A stretch of 29,840 nucleotides of DNA, taken from positions 1-29,840 of the forward strand of contig CAISYK010000953.1 of NCBI GenBank assembly GCA_903889605.1, in the 5' to 3' direction. A model generated the notes under the pieces. The model made no database searches. It was not told the origin of the DNA and was given only the letters and a program-made list of their open reading frames with translations. Position numbers and translations under genes: made by a program. Below, one piece after another: positions 25,236-29,840 of this stretch; within the stretch, counting starts at the first letter, position 1, and the number at the start of each line of letters is the position of its first letter. The stretch is from an uncultured Bacteroidota bacterium. GTDB lineage: Bacteria; Bacteroidota; Bacteroidia; 2-12-FULL-35-15.

Positions 25236-25328
25236 AATACTAAAATGTACATGGCATAAATTATACAATTACATAAAATATATCTCATGGCAAATTTCAT
25301 TTTAACTTAAAAACAAAACAACATACCA

Positions 25329-26627
25329 ATGAAAAGAGAAAAATCAGAAGCTTTATTTGAAAAAGCAAAAACATATTTTCCCGGCGGAGTAAATTCGCCG
25401 GTTCGCGCATTCCGCTCTGTAGGGGGCGCTCCATTATTTATTGAACGAGGTAAAGGATACAATATTTGGGATGCTGATGGTAACGAATTCATCGATTTCT
25501 GCGGCTCCTGGGGACCGCTGATATTAGGGCATGCTAATGATAAAGTAAATGATGCTATAAAAAAAACAGTAGAAAAAGGATGCACATTTGGTGCACCTAC
25601 TGTATTGGAAAATGAGTTGGCGGAGTTAATTCTGAATAACAATAAATATATAAAAAAAATTCGTTTTGTAAGTTCCGGCACCGAAGCGGTTATGAGCGCA
25701 ATACGTTTGGCCCGCGGGTATACAAAACGAAATAAAATTTTAAAATTCGAAGGCTGCTATCACGGACACAGTGATTCACTTTTAGTAAAAGCCGGTTCAG
25801 GATTGGTAACATTCGGAAACTCATCATCAGCAGGCGTTCCGGAAAGTTTTGTAAATGAAACAATTGTTGTTTCATTAAATAATGAACAAGCTGTAAAACA
25901 AGCGTTCATTGATTTTAAAGACCAAATTGCCTGCATAATTATTGAGCCGATTCCAGCAAATAATGGTTTATTGCTGCAGCGGAAAGAGTATCTTCAGTTT
26001 CTGCGCGAAATATGTACCGAAAACAAAACGCTGCTGCTTTTTGATGAGGTGATAAGCGGTTTTCGTATTGGATTTACCGGCGCTGCAGGTTATTATGATA
26101 TTCAGCCTGATATTATAACTTATGGAAAAATTATCGGCGGAGGCCTGCCTGTTGGTATGTATGGGTCAAGCAATGAGATAATGAGCCATATTTCACCTGA
26201 CGGGAATGTATACCAAGCAGGAACATTGAGCGGAAACCCTGTTGCCATGGCAGCCGGCATTGCTCAGCTGACCGAATGTTTGAAACCAGGCTTTTACAAA
26301 GATTTGGAGAAAAAAAATACTGCATTTGTAAATGCATTGAATGATTACGCTGGCCTAAACCGCTACAGCTTTAAAGTGTTTTCTATAGGCTCCATTTTTT
26401 GGTTCGCTTTCACTGATGCTTTAAGCATACAGTCCGCTGAAGAGATTGTTCCTGACAGTATGAAATATTTTAAAATTCTGCACAAAGAATTGCTTGAAAG
26501 AGGAGTTTATATTGGACCTTCCGGCTATGAAGTAGGATTTGTTTCTGAAGCGCATACACCGGAAATATTGCAAGGTGTTCAGCGCGTAGTGATGGAATGT
26601 TTAGACATTGCGCTGAAACAACAATAA
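25329..26627 (+). CDS. hemL: Glutamate-1-semialdehyde 2,1-aminomutase
   Basis: The enzyme converts glutamate-1-semialdehyde to 5-aminolevulinate in the C5 route of tetrapyrrole synthesis, using pyridoxal phosphate. The 432-residue length is normal. Diagnostic segments are the N-terminal FPGGVNSPVRAF (17-28), F-C-G-S-W-G-P-L-I-L-G-H (57-68), S-S-G-T-E-A-V-M-S-A (115-124), CYHGHSD (143-149), the cofactor motif L-L-F-D-E-V-I-S-G-F-R (236-246) with D239, and the Schiff-base lysine K267 in YGKIIGGGLPVG. The ATG is preceded by an AT-rich leader. No other haem gene is next to it. It is cytoplasmic and probably a single-gene unit. Confidence 0.96.
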   Translation: MKREKSEALFEKAKTYFPGGVNSPVRAFRSVGGAPLFIERGKGYNIWDADGNEFIDFCGSWGPLILGHANDKVNDAIKKTVEKGCTFGAPTVLENELAELILNNNKYIKKIRFVSSGTEAVMSAIRLARGYTKRNKILKFEGCYHGHSDSLLVKAGSGLVTFGNSSSAGVPESFVNETIVVSLNNEQAVKQAFIDFKDQIACIIIEPIPANNGLLLQRKEYLQFLREICTENKTLLLFDEVISGFRIGFTGAAGYYDIQPDIITYGKIIGGGLPVGMYGSSNEIMSHISPDGNVYQAGTLSGNPVAMAAGIAQLTECLKPGFYKDLEKKNTAFVNALNDYAGLNRYSFKVFSIGSIFWFAFTDALSIQSAEEIVPDSMKYFKILHKELLERGVYIGPSGYEVGFVSEAHTPEILQGVQRVVMECLDIALKQQ

Positions 26628-26684
26628 TAATAAAATCCGATTATTTCAATTGATTAAATAACTGAAATATAACGATAACGCTTG

Positions 26685-26704
26685 ACCTGCCTGTGAGAGC
26701 AGGT
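26685..26704. other. Short inverted repeat downstream of hemL
   Basis: ACCTGC and GCAGGT flank an eight-base loop 58 bases after the hemL stop, in a 225-base gap before rmlA. No T-tract follows, so a terminator role is weak. The rest of the gap shows no gene that I can support. Confidence 0.3.
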
Positions 26705-26852
26705 AATTCTTAACTCAGCATAATTTAGGGAGCCGAAGTTGTGTTTATTCAAACAAAGCTATTCCTTAAGCCTATCCTTGAAGAGATATAGCAAAGCGAG
26801 TTCTTATTGTTAATTTCGGCATATAATAATATACCATTAATACCTGTTTTAA

Positions 26853-27716
26853 ATGAAAGGAATAATTTTAGCCGGAGGTTCTGGCACACGTCTGCATCCA
26901 TTAACACTTGCCGTTAGTAAGCAGTTAATGCCTATATATGACAAGCCAATGATATACTATCCGCTTTCTGTTTTAATGATGGCCGGGATCTCGGAGATAT
27001 TGATCATTTCTACCCCGCATGATTTACCGCATTTTGAGCGCTTGCTCGGTGATGGTAAAAGCCTTGGATGCAGTTTTTCTTATGCTGTTCAGGAAATCCC
27101 TAACGGGCTTGCACAAGCTTTTGTTATTGGTGAAAAATTTATTGGAAAAGATAAAGTAGCTTTGATTCTCGGAGATAATATTTTTTACGGTGCAGGTCTA
27201 GGCCGATTGCTTCAGCAGCATCAAAACCCTGAAGGCGGAGTTGTATTTGCATATCATGTGTCGGATCCTGAACGTTACGGCGTTGTTGAGTTTGATGAAA
27301 ACGGAAAGGCAATATCTATCGAAGAAAAACCGGTAAAACCAAAATCTAACTACGCAGTTCCAGGTTTGTATTTTTATGATAACAGCGTAATAGGAATTGC
27401 GAAGGATCTTAAACCAGGCCCGCGCGGGGAATATGAAATTACAGATGTAAATAAACATTATTTACTGCAGGGAAAATTAAAAGTTGGAATTATAGACAGA
27501 GGCACAGCATGGCTTGATACAGGGACATTTGCCTCGCTTATGCAGGCAGGTCAGTTTGTTCAGGTAATTGAGGAGCGCCAGGGCTTGCGTATTGGATGTA
27601 TAGAAGAAGTAGCTTACCGAATGAATTACATAAATAAGGAACAATTAAAAAAACTTGCGGTACCGTTAATGAAAAGCGGTTACGGCAATTATTTAATGAA
27701 ACTTGCAGAACAATAG
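26853..27716 (+). CDS. rfbA: Glucose-1-phosphate thymidylyltransferase
   Basis: This is RmlA/RfbA, which makes dTDP-glucose from dTTP and glucose-1-phosphate, the first step to dTDP-rhamnose and related sugars for surface polysaccharides. The 287-residue length is typical. It has the nucleotide-binding loop I-L-A-G-G-S-G-T-R-L-H-P-L-T (5-18), the S-K-Q-L-M-P-I-Y-D-K-P-M-I-Y-Y-P-L segment (22-38), the metal-binding L-G-D-N motif with D108, E-K-P near residue 157, GEYEITDVN (193-201) and A-W-L-D-T-G-T. The other rml genes are not in this window, although they often lie nearby in other genomes. It is cytoplasmic. Confidence 0.95.
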   Translation: MKGIILAGGSGTRLHPLTLAVSKQLMPIYDKPMIYYPLSVLMMAGISEILIISTPHDLPHFERLLGDGKSLGCSFSYAVQEIPNGLAQAFVIGEKFIGKDKVALILGDNIFYGAGLGRLLQQHQNPEGGVVFAYHVSDPERYGVVEFDENGKAISIEEKPVKPKSNYAVPGLYFYDNSVIGIAKDLKPGPRGEYEITDVNKHYLLQGKLKVGIIDRGTAWLDTGTFASLMQAGQFVQVIEERQGLRIGCIEEVAYRMNYINKEQLKKLAVPLMKSGYGNYLMKLAEQ

Positions 27717-27724
27717 TGCAAATA

Positions 27725-27785
27725 GGCAATTTTGCAATTTACATCCGGCAATTAATACAATTTGGCAATTCCGCGGCCGGCAATT
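27725..27785. repeat. Four dispersed GGCAATT heptamers
   Basis: GGCAATT occurs at 27725, 27747, 27764 and 27779, with a TGCAATT variant at 27733, and once more at the end of rmlA (27684). The spacing is irregular (22, 17 and 15 bases). It may be a decayed tandem repeat or a set of binding sites between rmlA and the prenyl synthase gene. Confidence 0.4.
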
Positions 27786-27843
27786 GAAAACAATATTAAA
27801 TCAATTCTCAAATTTAACAGAGTAATTTAACAAACTCTAATTC

Positions 27844-27857
27844 GTAATTCGTATTAC
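27844..27857. promoter_or_regulatory. Inverted repeat touching the prenyl synthase start
   Basis: GTAAT and ATTAC are perfect arms around TCGT and end one base before the TTG start codon. The repeat could be an operator, a weak leader hairpin or chance. Confidence 0.25.
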
Positions 27858-27858
27858 T

Positions 27859-28839
27859 TTGAATACTTTCATTGAATATCAGAAACAAATTGAGCAAGCA
27901 TTAAAAAACAAAAAATACGGCTCAAATCCCAAGGAACTATATGAACCTATTGAATATATTATGTCTTTAGGGGGTAAACGCCTGCGTCCGGTATTAGTAT
28001 TTGCTGGCTGCGGTTTTTTTGACGGGGATGTATCTAAGGCATTATATCCGGCATTAGCGGTTGAACTGTTTCACAACTTCTCATTGGTGCATGACGATAT
28101 TATGGATAAGGCGCCATTGCGTAGAAATAAAAGTACCGTTCATAAAAAGTGGAATGATAACGTTGCGATTTTAAGCGGTGACGCTATGCTTATAAAATCA
28201 TATCAGGAGCTTTGTAAATATGAAGGAGCGGTTCTTCCGCAGCTTTTGGAAATATTCAGCGATACGGCGGTTAAGGTATGTGAAGGTCAGCAGCAGGATA
28301 TGAACTATGAGCATATTCAAACGGTTACTATCGGGCAGTATTTAAAAATGATAGAATTAAAAACCGCTGTATTGCTTGGAGGGAGTCTTAAAATAGGAGC
28401 ATTAATTGGAGGCGCTGATGAAAAAAGTGCTCAAAACCTTTATAATTTCGGAAAACATATTGGTTTGGCATTTCAGCTGCAGGACGATATTTTAGATGTG
28501 TATGCCGATGCGGAAAAATTCGGGAAACAAAAAGGCGGAGACATTGCTGCAAACAAAAAAACGTATTTGCTTCTGAAAGCTGTTGAAATGGCAGAAGGCA
28601 ACCGCTATATGAAAGAAGAACTTCATCAGTGGATAAATGCCCCTCACTTTGATGAAAAAGAAAAAGTGGAAGCCGTAACTGCGATTTATAATTTTTTAAA
28701 TATTGCAGAACTTGCCCGCGCAGAAATGAAAAAACATTACAGTACAGCCCTTACATTCCTCAATGAAATACCCGCGGATGAAATAAAAAAACAACAGCTA
28801 ATAAATTTTGCCGACAGCTTGATGGTAAGAGAGGTGTGA
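27859..28839 (+). CDS. Polyprenyl (geranylgeranyl/farnesyl-type) diphosphate synthase
   Basis: This 326-residue trans-prenyltransferase condenses isopentenyl diphosphate with allylic diphosphates. It has GGKRLRP (38-44), the first Asp-rich motif DDIMD (79-83) followed by K-A-P-L-R-R, and the second, DDILD (209-213), preceded by F-Q-L-Q. Phe74, five residues before the first Asp motif, suggests a short product (C15-C20) by the known chain-length rule, but this is inference. The start appears to be TTG: the frame is closed by a TAA at 27838-27840 and has no ATG before codon 35 (27961), which would remove a normally present N-terminal helix. It is cytoplasmic and would supply precursors for quinones, carotenoids or cell-wall lipid carriers. 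Confidence 0.9.
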   Translation: MNTFIEYQKQIEQALKNKKYGSNPKELYEPIEYIMSLGGKRLRPVLVFAGCGFFDGDVSKALYPALAVELFHNFSLVHDDIMDKAPLRRNKSTVHKKWNDNVAILSGDAMLIKSYQELCKYEGAVLPQLLEIFSDTAVKVCEGQQQDMNYEHIQTVTIGQYLKMIELKTAVLLGGSLKIGALIGGADEKSAQNLYNFGKHIGLAFQLQDDILDVYADAEKFGKQKGGDIAANKKTYLLLKAVEMAEGNRYMKEELHQWINAPHFDEKEKVEAVTAIYNFLNIAELARAEMKKHYSTALTFLNEIPADEIKKQQLINFADSLMVREV

Positions 28840-28876
28840 AATAAAAGAGTCAGCTCCTGACTAACCTCCCCGAAAA

Positions 28877-28938
28877 GGCTAATTAGCCCAGCTATTGAGT
28901 TCCATTATATATTGACTTTGCCCCCCCCTTTTTTGGAG
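28877..28938. other. Convergent junction with a perfect palindrome and a C8-T6-GGAGG tract
   Basis: GGCTAATTAGCC (28877-28888) is a perfect 12-base palindrome. Further on, eight Cs, six Ts and GGAGG (28921-28933) form a possible short stem. Both lie in the 115-base gap between the convergent prenyl synthase and DUF3108 genes and could help terminate transcription, but neither is a classic terminator. Confidence 0.35.
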
Positions 28939-28954
28939 GATTGCTGCTGACTTA

Positions 28955-29785
28955 TTAATCAACCTTAGCACAAGGGTTTGCCAGTCCTGAATATCCTGTT
29001 AATTCTGCTTTTATGGAACCTACCAACACGTCTGCCTGGCCTAGAATAGGAATGTGGTTTTTGTCGTCACTTATCCAAACATTCAAATCTTCTTCATGTT
29101 TAAATACGCGTCCTTTTTGAATAATAGGGCGGAATTTCAAACATTTGAAGGTTCCCAAAGCTGTCGTAATCGTTTCCCGGCCGATAAACTTTATTTTTAC
29201 CGGAAATATTTCTTTATCCACAAAAGTATTAACCAAGTAAACATCACCAGGCTTGGCACCAGAAAGATCCATTGTACGCGCGTTATAAAAAGCGGAAAGC
29301 ATATCCTGCATGTTTGGTCCGCTGTCGAATATTTGATTGTCTCCAACATTTACTTTTTCTTTATAGTGGTCAAAAACATAATCCTGACTGCATGTATAAC
29401 TGCCTTCTTGTATACGTCTTACAAATAACCATGGAACAATTGCCTTTTCATCAATATATGTTTCATAACGGTCGCGTACTTTAAAGAACCAGTCAAATGC
29501 ACCTTGAGATTTCCCTATACCTACAACGTGAAAAGTTTTTCGACCTCCTAGATCACGGGCTTCATCAGTTACTGCAAGAGTGGCTATTCCAGCCTCAATA
29601 ATGCCGTAACGCATTCTGAAAGTCAGCATTTCGCCGCGTTTAAAGGCTTCATTATTCAGTAAAGGAAGGTCTTTTACCGAACCATTATTTGCAATCTGCG
29701 GCATCTCTCTTCTATCGCTTTGAAATGATAGAAAACCTAGGCTTGCAATCATTACGACTGTTAATATTAATACATACTTTTTCAT
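28955..29785 (-). CDS. DUF3108 domain-containing exported protein
   Basis: The 276-residue product has an N-terminal hydrophobic signal or anchor (about 4-20, V-L-I-L-T-V-V-M-I-A-S-L-G-F-L). It then has the DUF3108 pattern: FKRGEMLTFRMRYGIIEAG (49-67), a V-x-G-x-G-K-S segment followed by D-W-F-F-K-V-R-D-R-Y-E-T-Y, a repeated beta-strand body and a W-I-S-D-D segment with P-I-L near the end. There is no lipobox and no T9SS tail, so a periplasmic or membrane-anchored location is likely. DUF3108 proteins are predicted beta-barrel-like periplasmic proteins without an assigned function. It is convergent with the prenyl synthase gene. The 55 bases upstream to the window end show no clear -7 box. Confidence 0.82.
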   Translation of the reverse strand: MKKYVLILTVVMIASLGFLSFQSDRREMPQIANNGSVKDLPLLNNEAFKRGEMLTFRMRYGIIEAGIATLAVTDEARDLGGRKTFHVVGIGKSQGAFDWFFKVRDRYETYIDEKAIVPWLFVRRIQEGSYTCSQDYVFDHYKEKVNVGDNQIFDSGPNMQDMLSAFYNARTMDLSGAKPGDVYLVNTFVDKEIFPVKIKFIGRETITTALGTFKCLKFRPIIQKGRVFKHEEDLNVWISDDKNHIPILGQADVLVGSIKAELTGYSGLANPCAKVD

Positions 29786-29840
29786 AATATTTTGAATTAG
29801 TTACTATAATTAATGGGCAAATGCTATGCCAATTTTTAAA

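Noticed and set aside
24860..25243. 127-codon plus-strand frame overlapping the MmcQ/YjbR-family gene
   Set aside because: It is antisense to a well-conserved family member and then runs into AT-rich intergenic sequence; no domain is seen.
29054..29428. 124-codon plus-strand frame in the DUF3108 gene
   Set aside because: It is antisense to the DUF3108 gene, with a Phe/Tyr/Asn-rich translation and no motif.

Overview
The window looks like a chromosomal segment of a Bacteroidota (Bacteroidetes) bacterium of the type IX secretion (T9SS) lineage. Base composition is AT-rich. Four proteins end in a type A T9SS sorting domain (a YPNP or FPNP start, a middle VFD-like strand, a GIYF/GIYY box and a short Lys/Ile-rich end). 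Several upstream regions carry the TAnnTTTG -7 box typical of this phylum, and Shine-Dalgarno sequences are not evident. Everything is read from the sequence and the supplied frames; no database search was possible.

Layout. 1-157 is the 3' end of a membrane protein gene. 187-1350 (minus) encodes a secreted HExxH metallopeptidase-like T9SS cargo. 1708-14655 (plus) is one giant gene for a 4315-residue T9SS protein built almost wholly of extracellular beta-sandwich repeats: 24 Kre9/KNH-like repeats, then seven 83-residue PKD/Ig-like repeats, then ten ~75-residue Ig-like repeats, one of them split by a ~230-residue foreign module. 14853-18167 (minus) is an AddA/RecB-type helicase-nuclease. 18379-18867 is a lipoprotein with two CxxCH haem motifs. 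18952-20634 is an S8 subtilisin-like T9SS protease. 20787-24116 is a T9SS protein with three Ig-like/GEVED pairs whose N-terminal module is homologous to the module inserted in the giant protein. 24220-25077 (minus) holds ybeY and a MmcQ/YjbR-family gene. 25329-26627 is hemL, 26853-27716 is rmlA/rfbA, 27859-28839 is a polyprenyl diphosphate synthase that starts with TTG, and 28955-29785 (minus) is a DUF3108 protein.

How it fits together. The left 24 kb is rich in cell-surface and secreted functions: two proteases, a very large repeat protein and a GEVED protein that would all leave through T9SS, plus a lipid-anchored probable cytochrome. They are mostly separate transcription units, and two convergent junctions have strong bidirectional hairpins. 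The right 6 kb holds housekeeping genes: rRNA maturation, tetrapyrrole synthesis, dTDP-sugar synthesis and isoprenoid synthesis.

The most unusual object is the giant gene. Its KNH-like array follows a seven-repeat super-period of about 677 residues. The period is visible both in sequence similarity and in a repeating code of cysteine placements, and repeats at both ends of the array stay in register. I see no CRISPR array, tRNA, rRNA, insertion sequence or prophage.
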